64,000 bases of DNA, taken from Hymenoscyphus infarciens (taxonomy: Eukaryota > Ascomycota > Leotiomycetes > Helotiales > Helotiaceae). Location of the stretch: contig LLCB01000005.1 of NCBI GenBank assembly GCA_001414345.1, forward strand, positions 1 to 64,000. Direction: 5' to 3'. Positions 24,138 to 37,100 of this stretch are shown here, piece after piece. Under the pieces are notes generated by a model. It saw only the letters and a list, made by a program, of their open reading frames with translations, had not been told where the DNA came from and made no database searches. The translations under genes were made by a program, and so were the position numbers. Position 1 is the first letter of the stretch. Every line of letters begins with the position of its first letter.

Positions 24138-25480
24138 CAACAAAAGGAGTAGTTTCGGCTGGTCAAAAGAGTTTGTTACTGAATGTTATCAAAGTTGAAA
24201 ATTTGTTGTCCGAGTATCCGGGGACAATAAAAGGGGTGGTTCGGCTAGTCAAAGGCGAAGTTGTTTCCGAAGTTAAAAATGCTGTCCGAAGTTCAGGATA
24301 ACAAAAGGAGGGGTTTCAGCTGGTTAAATAAACTTAATGCTAAAGTTGTTATATTACCTTATTCCCTTCAAGGTACTTAAAGACTTATTTATCTTCTAAT
24401 TCCGATTCTACTTCGGAAGTGGCAGAAGATTCGCTATCTAATCGTAGGGAGTTCAGAGAAGAGGTATTTTAGACCGAAGTACTGATATTACGTAACTTAG
24501 CGTTTTAGCGTATCTCCTTATCTAAAGCTAAAAGATTAGCTACTATTTCGACAAAGTTATAGTTCTATTATCTCTTTCTTAAAGCAGCTAAGTTTCGGAG
24601 CTATGGTGTAATCTTATCCTATATTTGAAAGAACTATTCTAATTCTAGTATCTCCTTAAGTATAGCTATACTTAAAAAGCGACCCTTAAAATCGGTAAAA
24701 GTTTCTTTAGCGTTATCTTCTCCTCTTATTTATAAGGCTGTGAAAGCATTCTGAGCATCCTCTATTTTATAACCAGTTAAAAAGTAGGTATCTAAAAGGG
24801 CAACTATATCTTCTTAATCTTTAAAAGTATTCTAAACCGAGTCTAACTCGTATCTAGGCTCTAGGTAGTTCCTAGTCAGTCCGGTTGTCGTACCCTAAAT
24901 AAGGGCTTTATGTATTAGAGGTAAACCGTAGTAGTCGGCATTTACATAGAGTCTATCTTATACTAATATCTTCTATTATCGGTATATAGGTGAAATACCG
25001 TCGTCTAAAAGTTTAATCTTTTCGGTTATCTTACTTTTTCGTCAGGAGGTATTCGAAGAGGCTTTAGTACCGTGTTAGGTAGAGGAGGAATGTTAGAAGG
25101 CATTAGGGGCAGCTGCCCGTGGCCGAAAGGGGTATGAATTTGGAAGTAGAAGAGGGTCGGATCGGGGAGGGTTCGGAGAGGAGGTATTTTGTTGACTTTG
25201 AATTGTGAGTTCGCCTACTCTCTTTTCTAGCTTAGCTAGCTAATCCTTTATTTCTTGATTCTCTGCTTCTAAAGCTTGTATAACCGACCGCATCTGGTCC
25301 GTATTTGAGAAGTCTCGCTAGTCTCTTCGATTATTATTGTTGTTTCGTCGAGATCTTCTGGATCTTGGTGTGCGGATGCTATTCGGGCGGCTTTCGGAAA
25401 GGGGGGTGGCCCTGGAAGGGGGTGGTCGCTCGACGCTATTCGGCGGAACTGAATTCGACATTTCGATGATGTCGATTTTA

Positions 25481-25500
25481 GGGGGGGGGGGGGGGGGGGG
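25481..25500. repeat. 20-G homopolymer
   Basis: A run of exactly 20 G lies about 20 bp upstream of the gag ATG (on minus) of the 18444-26225 element. Homopolymers of this length are often misassembled. Confidence 0.9.
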
Positions 25501-25864
25501 TAAGAGCAGATTCGGAAGCCTTCGCGATGACTTTTGGTGATAGTCGACTTATTTACCGAACCTGTGTATAGCAGTCCCTGTACGGAGAGGGTTATTAGAA
25601 TTCTAAATACTTAGCGTATTTAAATCCCGTGACGTGTAAGACACGATTTTACTAGCTGTCTGAAACCGATACTAAACCCTGATATTACTAGCCGTCCAGG
25701 AGATCTCTAGAATCCCGGCTATTTAAGGATATCGTTGTTCAGGTCCGATTCTGGCCTAAAGCGAAAGGTATGTTATCCGACTTTGAAAAAGAAACAAAAG
25801 CGACGACAAGCTCAAAGAGATATTATAAATGCCGTTACCGGCGAAGTAGAGTTTAGCCTTTTTA

Positions 25865-26225
25865 TATAACAGTACGAAATACATATAACTATAGTAGAGG
25901 CATATAGGAGTGCGTATGGCAGAATGACGTATGTAGATACTAGACTCTGATACAGAAGAAAAGGCTAAACTGGCCTTTTCTGACTCTAGGAGTAGGCTGC
26001 TATATACAAGAGGTTTCAGACGATACAAAAGGGGTACGAAACCGAACAACAACATACGTCGGCTAATACAAAAGCCCGAACCCTACGAAGTACGTCCGAA
26101 AGTCCGGACGTACGTAACCTTCCTAAATTAGACAATGCAAAACAACAACTGCCGAAAGCTAATATATACGGCATATGCCACGTAATATCGGCTATCTAGG
26201 ATGGCCTAGATGACAGGCCATCACA
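25865..26225 (-). repeat. 5' LTR of the 18444-26225 element
   Basis: 361 bp. It begins TATAACAGTACG and ends GGCCATCACA on plus, and is followed directly by the TSD ATTAT. Confidence 0.92.
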
Positions 26226-29200
26226 ATTATAGCTAATTAAGAGCTAGATATAGCTCTTAAAATCGCTATTTCTAATAAGTACTAAGACTTTAAAGAAGTA
26301 TTTTCTAAGACTATCTTAAATACTCTTCTACTTTACTAATACTATAACTATAAGATTAATCTTAAAAGTCTAAATACCTTTAAATATTCCTCTTTATATA
26401 AGATATCTACTAAGAAGCTATTAGCTATAAAGGACTATATCTTAAAGAATCTCTATAAAGGGTTTATTAAGTATAGCTAGTCCTCTTTTACTACTTCTAT
26501 TCTATTTATAAAGAAAGTAGATAGAAGGCTACGTTTTTATATTAACTTTTAAAAACTTAATAATCTTACTTAAAAGAACTACTATCTATTACCTCTAATT
26601 AATAAAACGCTTATATATATTAGTTAAGCTTATATTTTTACTAAGCTAGATATCTAGTAAGCCTTCTACTATATATAAATAAATCTAGATACTAAGGAAT
26701 TAACTACTTTTTATATATACTATAGAAGCTATAAGTATAAGGTTCTACTATTTATTTTAATAAATAGCTTATCTACTTACTAGTACTATTTAAATAACGT
26801 TCTATTTAATTACTTAGACAACTTCTACTTTACTTATTTAATAATATTCTTATCTATTTATTAAACGTCTTTAAATATAAAAAGTATATATAAAAAGTCC
26901 TTTAATATCTTAAGAATACTAAGTTATAAGTTAATATTAAGAAGTATAAGTTTAATATTAAGAATATAAAATACCTTAGGTTTATTATTAGTACTAATAG
27001 TATTAAAGTAGACTCTAAAAAGGTTTTAATAGTATAAAAATAGTAAGCTCTTAAAATAGTAATAGGCGTTTAAAGCTTTCTTAGCTTTTATAACTTCTAT
27101 TAAAGGTTTATTTAAAACTATAATATAATTATAAAGCTATTAGTACGCTTAATATAGAATAATATACCTTTTAACTTTAATAAGAAATACTAGGAGGTGT
27201 TTAAAGACCTAAAGATAGTACTTATTTTTATACTAATCTTCTACTACTACTTTCTTAACCTTTCTACTATAATTAAAATAGTTACTTTAAATAGGATTAT
27301 TACTAGAGTATTATAATAATAATAAGCTAATAGAGAATAGTATCTTATAGCCTACTTTAGTAAGACTATGTCTCTAGCTAAGTATAACTATAAAATATAT
27401 AATAAGGAGCTACTTACTATTATATACTCGCTTATAAAATAGAGACTAAAACTATAATATACTTATTTAAAGATCTATATTTATACTAACTATAAGACGC
27501 TTAAGTACTTTATAACTACTAAGTAACTTACTACTTATTAAGTAAGGTAGGCTAAAGCCTTAGCTAAGTACTATTTTATTATTATATTCTACTTAAAGTA
27601 TAAAAATAAGAAGATAAATACTTTAACTTATAAAGTAGATAAGATATAATTATAAAAGGAACTTAAAGAATAGTACTAAACCTATATACTCTTAATAAAG
27701 GAATAAGTTAATATAGAAGTGCTTAAAGATCTAGAGATTAAGATAAGCTCGATTATACTAGCTTTAGTTAATAAAGACTACTTCTAAGAATTAACTATAC
27801 TTTTAGAATAAATCTACTAAGTAAATAAGGATATAGTAATACTTTAAGCTATATAAGTATAAGCTAAAACTAATACTAATTCTCTATATATCTTAGAGAA
27901 AGGCCTTTTACTTTACTAAAACTACTTCGTAGTACTAGACGTAGATATACTAAGAATAGACTTAATTTATAAGACTTATAATTAGATACTTTTAACTTAT
28001 TTAAGAAGAGATAAGACCTATTAGATTCTATGTTTAAGATATATCTAGTAAAATATAAAAGCTAATATTATAAGATATATATAAAACTATTATAAATATA
28101 GAAGAGTAGACGTTTCTTAAGATAAAATACTTAGCTATCTATATCTACTCCTAGTACTACTACGGATATAGTTATAATAATATATTTATAGTAATAGACT
28201 ACTTATCTAAGTAGTCTATTTCAATACTCTACTATAAGAATATTACTTCTAAGTAGATAGTAAGGTTATATATTAAATATATTCTATAATATTATAGGAT
28301 TTTAGAAAGTATAATATTAGATAGAGGCCTCTAATTTATTACTACGTTCTAGAGAGAGTTTACTCGAATTCTAAGTATTTAGTTTTAACTTTCTACTATA
28401 AACTACGCTTAAACTAATAACTAGACTAAGATTATAAACTAATATCTTAATTAGTACTTATAACCTTATATTAATTATTATTATACTAACTAGTCTAAGA
28501 TACTTCTAATAATAGACTATATATAGTTAGTATTATCTTATAGTATTATTAGAATATTACTTTTTAAGTTATAAAAGAGATATATACTAAAGACCTTATT
28601 TAATTAGTAAATACTAAAACTAGCTAATATAAAAGAATAGCTATTATAAGAAGAGGCTATAGTAGTTATAAAGACTATCTAAGAGGTCTTAGACGTCGGC
28701 TAAGTAAATATATTAAAAGCTTAGTAGAAGAAGGAATAAGATATAAATAAGTATAAATAAGACGTTAACTTTAGAGTAGGAGATATAGTTTTTATTATAA
28801 TAAAGGACTAGGTAACTTAATAACTAAGCTAAAAGCTAGACTACTAGATAGTTAGCTCTTTTAAGATCTTTAAGAAAGTAGATTCTACTTTCTAATTATA
28901 ACTACTAACTTTAAAGTATACTCTATCTTCGCTCTTAAAAAGTTATATAAAGCTATAGATAATCTCTTACTAGAATAAGTAGTTATACTACCTCTATTAA
29001 TTATTATAAATAAAGAAGAGGAATAGAAAGTCAAAGAAATACTAGCTAGTAAGAAGAGATAGTAGTCTCTCTATTACTAAATTAAGTAGAAAGGTTATAA
29101 TAAAAACCTTAATTAATATCTAGCTTAATAACTAATCTATATACTATAACTAGTAGAAAAGTTCTATTTAAAGAGGCTAGAGATAGCTAGTCCCTTAGTA

Positions 29201-29646
29201 GCTCTTCTACTATAGAAAGTAGTATATAAGAATAGTTATAATAAGCTAGAGGTTAATACTCCTATATTAAAGAAGGATAAAGCTACTTAGTTATAAGAGG
29301 CCTATTTAAAAGAGAGGTAGTATAATAGTCTTAGTTATATACGTTAATTATATAACTAGGTTATTCTAAGGCTTTTCTAAAGACTCGCTTAATATATATA
29401 AATAAAGCTAGAGTGTCTATACTCTCCGCTTTTCTCTTTAGTTTAGTTTTTCTTAATAAAAGGTACTATTCTATAAGCACTCTCTTTATATATTTATAGA
29501 GAGCTATTATACTTTCTAAAATATAATAGTAGATCTTTAACTAATAATAATAAAGATTAATAAGTCTTTTAAGTATACTAGTTTAGACTTAGATTACTAA
29601 AGAGAATAAGATAGCTTATAAGCTTAAGTAATATAGTTTATATAAT
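26226..29646 (+). mobile_element. Ty3/gypsy polyprotein remnant (RT, RNase H, integrase), RIP-inactivated
   Basis: On plus, read through stops, the order of pol domains is visible. Reverse transcriptase lies at about 26520-26880, with an FTKLDI-like motif near 26636 and a decayed YLDD region near 26810-26865. RNase H lies at about 27340-27650 (AYFSKTMSLAKYNYKIYNKEL and a TNYKTLKYF stretch). Integrase lies at about 28180-28480 (VIDYLSK, then ILDRGLQFITT). RT-RNase H-integrase order is that of Ty3/gypsy. Stops stand where Gln or Trp is expected, as RIP gives. The 5' part continues to the left at 18028-18443. No LTR of its own was identified. Confidence 0.8.
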
Positions 29647-32600
29647 AGTAATTATCTATTTTGCTCTCTAAATAATGATTTATACTTTAAATATCCCTTA
29701 ATTAATAAATAATACTTAGAATATCTCTTGTTTTTATATCTCTTATTTTTAGAGAGTAAAACTGTTAAAATAGAGGTATTCTAGTTAGTAAATGTTTACT
29801 ACTTTTACTATATATCTATACTTATTTTTAAGTAAATTAAAACTATATACTAGGATATCTTATAATATTTAAGTACTAAAATCTATTCTCTCTCTATCTT
29901 CTTCTACTATTACTACTACTACTAATATACTAGCCTTTAAGTATAAAGATAAGATAGAGCGTAAGTAGCGTATAAAGCCTTATTATATAATATTAAAAGA
30001 GCTTAATTAATAAGAATAATAAGATAAAGCTATTATAAATAAATTAATAAGTAATTCTATACTAGTAGATACTAACGCTTTAAAGGACGTTATATAAATT
30101 AGTTAAGAGTAACCTACTCTTAAAGAAGTAAAAGAAGCTATAATTATTTATCTAATTAATTAGGATAAATCCTATAAGATTATAAAGTTAGATAAAGGTT
30201 AGTTTATTCTTAAGTATAAGGTAAAAGAGATATATAAATTCTACCTATATGATATCCTTTTTAAGAAGACTTAGTATATAATCCTTTAAGTATATACCTC
30301 TTACTCTTACTTAACTAATATATACTTTAATTACTATAGTAAGAATAATATATAATATATTCTTAATACTTATACTAAATCTATTAATTAAGATTCTAAT
30401 CTTAAGATAAAGAATTTAGTAAATAATAAGAAGTTACTTAGCTAAAGTAATACTATACTAAATTATTAGGTATATTATACTATCTAAAAGTAATATAAGA
30501 AGAGTCTTAAAGAGGAAAAGAATTTATTTATACTTATACTAAATTATATAAAGGTACTCTAAGATTTAGATCCTACTTATTATATATATCTTTAAATCGA
30601 CTAAGAAACTATAGAATTTAAGAGCGTATTTGTTACTCTAGAACCTCTTTATAATACTATTAAATATATCTACTACTTTACTAGAGTTAATACTATATAT
30701 ACTTAATCGAAGTTTAAGATAGTACTAGTAATTACTATTATAATTAATACTAATAATAAGATATTACTAATTTACTAGACATTATTACTAAAAGAGGATA
30801 AGAAGTTATAGAAGTAGTACTTTATAAATATAGTATATATCTTTTAAACTCTTTAAGTAATATATAAGAATAGTAATAAATAAGTACTAATTAGTAACTA
30901 CTAAAAAGGCCTATGAAAGTAACTTTTAATAGCCTTTTTAAAGGCTTATACTCTTATATATTATTAGTATATTATAGATAATATTACCTTTTACTATAAT
31001 AAGGAATTAAGATAACTTTAATAGAGACTTTACTATATAAAGAATAGAGATACTTACTAGGAAACTTTATTATAAATAGTAAAGTTTAAAAAGAAGTATA
31101 GTAATAAAACTCTCTCTAAATACGTTACTACTATTCTAACTAATATTTATTCTATATATAAGGTTATCTCTATTAAAAGACTTTTATAATATAGCTATAA
31201 TATATTAAATATTATTAAGAGTATTAACTTAGTATAAAGTAAGATTTAGAATCGTTTACTAATATAACTACTTAATAGTATATAGGATTAGGTAATAAAG
31301 GAGTTTTATTTATACTATAATTCACCTACTAAATTTAGTAATACTAAGGTCTTAAATAAGCTATAGAAGCTCTATCTTAAAAGGCTAGAATATACTAAAA
31401 AGTATAAAGTTATTCCTACTAGTAGAGACGTCTACTAAGTTAATACTCTTAAAAAACATTATTACTAAGTCAACTTTAAAGAGTATACTTACTTATATCT
31501 CTCTTTCTAAGATTATTAATCACCTTACTTATATATAATTACTTATTACTAATATCTTACTATTAATATTATATAATTCTTCTACTATAGCTATTTACTT
31601 TTAAATTATTATATAATATACTATTCTACTTTTAAGCCTTTTCTTATAATTAATAAGCTTTATTCTACTCCTAGTATTTTACTACTACTAATTAAATACT
31701 ATATAAGATAACTAAAAAAGATATATATTCGCTAAGAGTATTAACTATTAAATTATAAGTATTATAATTACTAAGAAGTTAGTTATAATTTAAGAATATA
31801 TATAAGTATACTATTAGCTTATAAGTATATATAAAAGGTAAAAGAGGTAGTTTTTAGAGAAGATAGTAACTAATTAAGTAATAATAAGTTTAAAGACTAA
31901 GAAGTCTTTCTTAAAGATATTAATAATAATTCTCTCTACTAATCTAATCTTATTACTACTAATAAAGTATAAATTACCTCTTATTATTAAAACTAAGTTT
32001 TAGAATCTCTTAAAGATAAGAATAAAGATAAGATTAGAGATAGTAGAGAGGAATATAAGAAGGAATTTAATAGCTTTTCTAATAGCTTAAAAGACTTTTT
32101 CCTATTATTTAAGCTACTACTAGAGGAGCTATTTAAACTTAATAAACTCTTAATTATAAGTATAAGTAACAATAGCGAAACCGAGTAAGCTATAGAGAGC
32201 GTATAACGTTAATATAATATTACTAGTAAAAGAGGAATTAATAAGCGATTTATTAAGCTAAGAGTATACTCTAAAGTTTTAAGTACTTAAGATAAGAAGG
32301 AAAAGCAACGATTAGGTAATAGTTAGAGTATAATTAATAAGTATTATTACTATATAGATTAAGAGTATATAGTAGATGTTAATAGACGTTGCCTTATACT
32401 ATTAATATTAGATTAATTATATAGAGTAAAGGTAGTAGAGTAGGAGTAAGAGTAAGAGTAGAAGGATATAGACGTTTAGAGTAAAATTAGTATAAATAGT
32501 ACTAAGCTAAGAATTAATCCTACTATATAAAGAGGAATTAGAATTAAAGTTAATCTAAGTACTTAGAAGGACTAAAAAGCTATTAATTTAAGAGATAAAA

Positions 32601-32911
32601 GCGTTAAGCAAAAGTATAAGAATTAGAGTATTATACTACTAGAGAGTACTTATAAAAGTTTATATATTAGGAAGTAGGTAGATAGTATAGTAGTAGGTTA
32701 ATTTACTATATTTATTAAATTTTTAGTATATTAGTATAGAGAAAATAATAAATAAGGAAAATATCTTTACTAACTAGAATACCTCTATTTTAATAGTTTT
32801 ATTCTCTAAAAATAAGAGATATAAAAACAAGAGGTATTCCAGGTATTATTTATTAATTAAGAGATATTTAAGGTATAAATTATTATTTAGAGAGTAAAAT
32901 AGATAATTACC
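29647..32911 (+). mobile_element. Mutator-like (MULE) DNA transposon, RIP-inactivated
   Basis: The element is 3265 bp with terminal inverted repeats of about 146 bp (29647-29792 and 32766-32911), starting (A/G)GTAATTATC. The 11-bp direct repeat GTTTATATAAT stands on each side (29636-29646 and 32912-32922). Long inverted repeats plus a 9-11-bp TSD are typical of MULEs. On plus at about 30690-31020, reading through stops, a stretch resembles the MULE DDE transposase core (TNNKILL..., KEDKKL..., followed by a KGL motif). Confidence 0.82.
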
Positions 32912-32922
32912 GTTTATATAAT

Positions 32923-33230
32923 AGTATTAATAAATATTATACTTAAAACTATCTCTTCTTTTATTCTTTTAAACTTTAGATAGCTTTTTTAATATTTAAT
33001 AATAACTCTTTTTAACTAGCTAAAATCTTACTAACTTTAGTAAGAGTCTTACTTTCTTTTAATTCTAACTAGGCTAATATTTTTATTTTTAAATTTTTTA
33101 AATTAGATATAAATTAAATAGAAATATACTCTTTATTAGAATAAAAGAAGTAAGCTCTTAGCTAAGTTATTACTACTTATAACTAAACTCTATCTAACTT
33201 TATTCTAAAAAATTTCTAACTTTACTTAAG
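32923..33230 (+). mobile_element. 3' region of a decayed LTR element
   Basis: This is near-identical to 6241-6510 and related to the 3' non-coding regions near 17170-17460. It lies just right of the MULE and has no coding capacity. Confidence 0.6.
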
Positions 33231-33645
33231 AGTCTACTTAGCTCGTATAAATTATTTAAATATATATATAGATATTTAACGAGATATTCTAAATAGTAAC
33301 CTTATATAAGTTAGTAAAGATTATTTAGCTTATAGTATATATATTAGTATATATCCTAGTATATATTCTTAGTAAGTAGCACTAAGTACTAGTATTAGAT
33401 AGTAGATAAAAGATATATATAAACTTTTAAAGATTTATATTTCTAGAGGTCTAAATCTTTTTTTAGTAGTATATATCCTATTTATATATATACTAAGATA
33501 TATAAGATTAAACGAGGGATTTATATTACTTTTAAATTTATAGATTAAACACTAGTATATATATAGAATTAATATATATATATTACCGTCTTCTTTTTAG
33601 TAGTATATATCCTAGATATATATAAGCTAAATAAGCTCTTAACTT
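33231..33645. other. AT-rich sequence with repeated TAGTATATATCCTA motif
   Basis: There is no gene. Variants of TAGTATATATCCTA recur near 33355, 33465 and 33600, next to TTTTTAGTAG in two cases. It is decayed repeat of unknown type. Confidence 0.5.
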
Positions 33646-33650
33646 ATAAC

Positions 33651-34146
33651 TATAACGGCACGAAATATATACAACTATAGTAGAGGTATATAGGAGTGCG
33701 TATAGTAGAATAACGTATATAGATATTAGACACTAATATAAAAGAAAACAATAACTGTCCCTCTACTATATCGAACATAAACGTCTATATATAAGAAGGT
33801 TAGAAGCTTCTAAGTTCTAATAATAATAATAACCAAGCCCTATCTAATATAGCTAATACTAAACAATAAGAGCTAAAAAGCTAAATATATAACCTCTGAT
33901 CCTTTAGAAAGCTAAATATATAATATCTAAACCTTAATCCCTTTTATATATAAATGTCAGATATTAATACCTTTAGTACTTCGCTTATATAAGTATTAGT
34001 TATTTATAATCTTAGCTCTAGAGATATTAGAGGTATTAGTACTACTTAAGAGTATCGGCAGTTTTACGAATACTAATAATTTAGAATAGTGCTATTATAT
34101 AATAATCTAACTATTATATAATAATCTAGAATAGTATACTATTATA
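33651..34146 (-). repeat. 3' LTR of the 8.1-kb gypsy element
   Basis: 496 bp with a tandem ~19-bp duplication near its right end, shared with the 5' LTR. RIP changes run along its whole length. Confidence 0.9.
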
Positions 34147-37100
34147 TCTCTTCTTCTTTAAAAAGACTTGTCCTAAGTCTTTAGTTATTAATTAGTATAG
34201 TATTAGATTAATTAGAGTATTTGTTTGTCTCTTTATTATAAAGAATGTAAATTATCTTATTATTATAGTGTCTAGTAGTTAGAGTAGAGTTAGTAGCTAG
34301 TAATATTATTATTTAAGAGCTAATTACTCTTTATTTACTACTATATACTATATAATAATAGGATACGAATAGAAGAGAAGCTAATAATTAGCTAGTGAGT
34401 AGAAAGTAGTACGCTACTATAGAGTTGTTATATTCTTACTATTATTATATATTATAATAGTAATTATTAAGTAATAAATAATAATCGTAAAGTAATAGCT
34501 ATTATTATAAGTAGTATATTAGTAGACGACTTTTCCTCGATTTTAACTTCTCTTCTTCTTTTCTTTTTATCTAAATAATATAAATAGTAAGAATACCTTC
34601 TAATTAGATATATTCTTATATACTAACTTATCTCCTAGAATATATATATATATTATATATATATATATAAAAGTAAGTTCTTCTCTCTTTAATTAGACCT
34701 AATTCAAGGCTAATCTAATATAGTAAAATACCTCTTCTATATTCTCCTAGTACGCTTCTAGCTACCTACTAAGTCTACTACGTTTAGTACCTTTAGGTAA
34801 AATCTTAGAATAGAGATTATATATATACTTTTAAGAAGCTAAAGTTAAAGAAGTATAGATACTATATAGAGTAGAATACTATATATATTCTAGTAAGTTT
34901 AATCTTAAATATATACTAAATTCGTTTTAACTTAGGTAGTTACTATAGTTTATTAGGAAGGAGTTTAGTAAGCTTTAGAATAAGGAGGAGAAGAGGGAGG
35001 TTAAGAAGGCTATAAAGGCCTTAGATAAGGTATTAGTCGTTACTAGTATAGAAGTACTAAAGAATAGCTTAGAGATATAGTTCGCCTTTCTAGAAGAGAC
35101 TTAGGCACTTTATACTAAGGTTATTATAAGTACCTCTTACTTATTAGAGAGGTTTTAGTTACTAACTTTTAATAGTTCTTATACTATATTATAGAGAGTA
35201 GGACCTCTGTCTAAACCTAGGTTTAGGTCCTCTTTAAGGCCTATCTAAAGAGTTTATAAGCGTTCTCTCTAAAGCCGGTTATAAGAGGTTATTAAAGTAA
35301 GAAGCGTCTTTATAAAGAGGAAGTAGTAGAAGAAGAGCTAATTTAGGCTCCTTACGCTTAGAAGAGTAGAGAGGAGAATAATAAGTTAGAGGAAGGAGAG
35401 GCTATAACCTAGAGAGGGTTAGTAGGCCTTGTTTTAGTAGTAACTTAGTCTTAGTTCTTTACTTTATTAATTTCAAATATTCCTACTAGTTAGTATTTTA
35501 TCTTAGGTTTTTATTATAAGTTCTTATTTAAGAGTAACTAGAATTAGAGAGTATTAATATTATAAATTAACTCTTTTACCTAATTCTTATCTAATTCTTA
35601 TATATTAAGCTATTTAGAGAGGTATTAGAGTAGTTCTAGCTTTTCTAGATATTTAGTATAAAAGTCTCTTAGATAATTCTAAAAATTATCTATAAGATAC
35701 TAAGTAGGATCTAAATTATATCTAACCTATTTTACCTAGTACTATAGCTATCTTCTAAAAAGTCTACTACTAAGTATTTCTTATACCTCCTATTCTTATA
35801 TACCTTTAATAATATCTAGTAGAGGCTCTAAAGCCTCTTATTCTAGTAAAGGGGTGTTTAGATCCTTTAAAAGTATATTAAGAGTAAAAACATTATAAAT
35901 TAATAAGCTTTTAGAAAGTTTTAGTCTATAGAAGTGTCCTATACTTTCTAATATTTTAAAAGGTTCTATCTACTATTTAGTAAGCTTTTAGCTAGGATAA
36001 TTTATCTTAAGATTCTTAGCAAATAAGTAGACTTTATCTCTAACGTCTTAGTTAATAGCTCTTTAGTACTAGTTTATACTATTCTCTATCTTTTTCTAAG
36101 TCTTACTTATATTATTTTTAGCTATTCTTTAAGTAGAGTATATATATTAGACTACTTTTACTACCTTATTATAGTTAAGTCGTTTTTAAAGAATAAAAGT
36201 CTTTAGTATATTCTAGTCTTATAAAGTCTTTAGGTCGAGTCTAAACTTAAGTTAATAAGAGGTTATACTAATAGATAAGTATAGAAGTGTTATTTATACT
36301 CTATCTATTAGAGGGATTAATTTACTCTAGTTATCTTAATAGTAGGTTATAAAGGGCCTTAGTCTTTAATTAATATATTAGTTTATTATCTCTATCTATC
36401 TATCTATCTATTTATAGTAGGTAGTACTAAGCTTAAGCTTAATACTAATTATTTAACAAAATTTAGTCTAAAATAATAATATAAATTAAGGTCCTTAATT
36501 AGACGTAATTAATTTAAAGTAGTAGTTAAAATAGTAAATCTATTAAATAAAGAGTTTAACTAGTCTTTTAGTATCTATAGTTAAGTAATAGAGTATTAAT
36601 ACTAAATCCTTTCTAAGTTTATTAATAAATACTAATATAGTATTAAATCTATATTTATCTTTTAAGAATAATTTAAAGTCTATATATAAATATTATATAA
36701 AATAGTTAGATATAAGTAGAAGGTAAAGAAAGCCTTATTACTTAGTTTATTAAAGATAAAAGTATTTATAGGCTTAATAATTCCCTATATACCTCTTATA
36801 GTCTAAAAACATTCTAGCCTAGTAGTAGTATTATATTAATAACTAGTATATCTTTTTTATACTTAGGTAAGTACTAGATACTTAGTTATAGACTTCTTAG
36901 ATTAGTTTTATATAGAGTTTAATATTCTTTTAAATATAAAGTTAATTCTTAAAAAGTAGTAAATTATCTAATAAAAGGTAGTATCTATCTAGAAGTTAAT
37001 AACGTTCTTTTTAAAAGGAGTATAAGTTATCTTCTTTTAACTTCTAAATTATATCTAAACTTATTCTTAGAATATTATTTAACTAAATTATATTAAGAGA

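Larger units (their letters stand above)
18444..26225 (-). mobile_element. Gag-only LTR retrotransposon (361-bp LTRs), itself interrupted by a hAT-like element
   Basis: LTRs of exactly 361 bp lie at 18444-18804 and 25865-26225, starting TATAAC and ending CA(C/T)A. The perfect TSD is ATTAT at 18439-18443 and 26226-26230. A polypurine tract (reverse complement of TCCCCCTCCCTTG) abuts 18804, so it reads on minus and 25865-26225 is the 5' LTR. Without the hAT insert the element is about 3.25 kb. A gag remnant begins at the ATG at 25461 (MSNSVPPNSVER...), is Pro/Arg-rich at first, then has a coiled coil and a gypsy-type capsid-like region down to about 24370, with in-frame stops. There is no pol. 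It is among the least RIP-mutated elements here, so probably a recent insertion. Confidence 0.9.
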
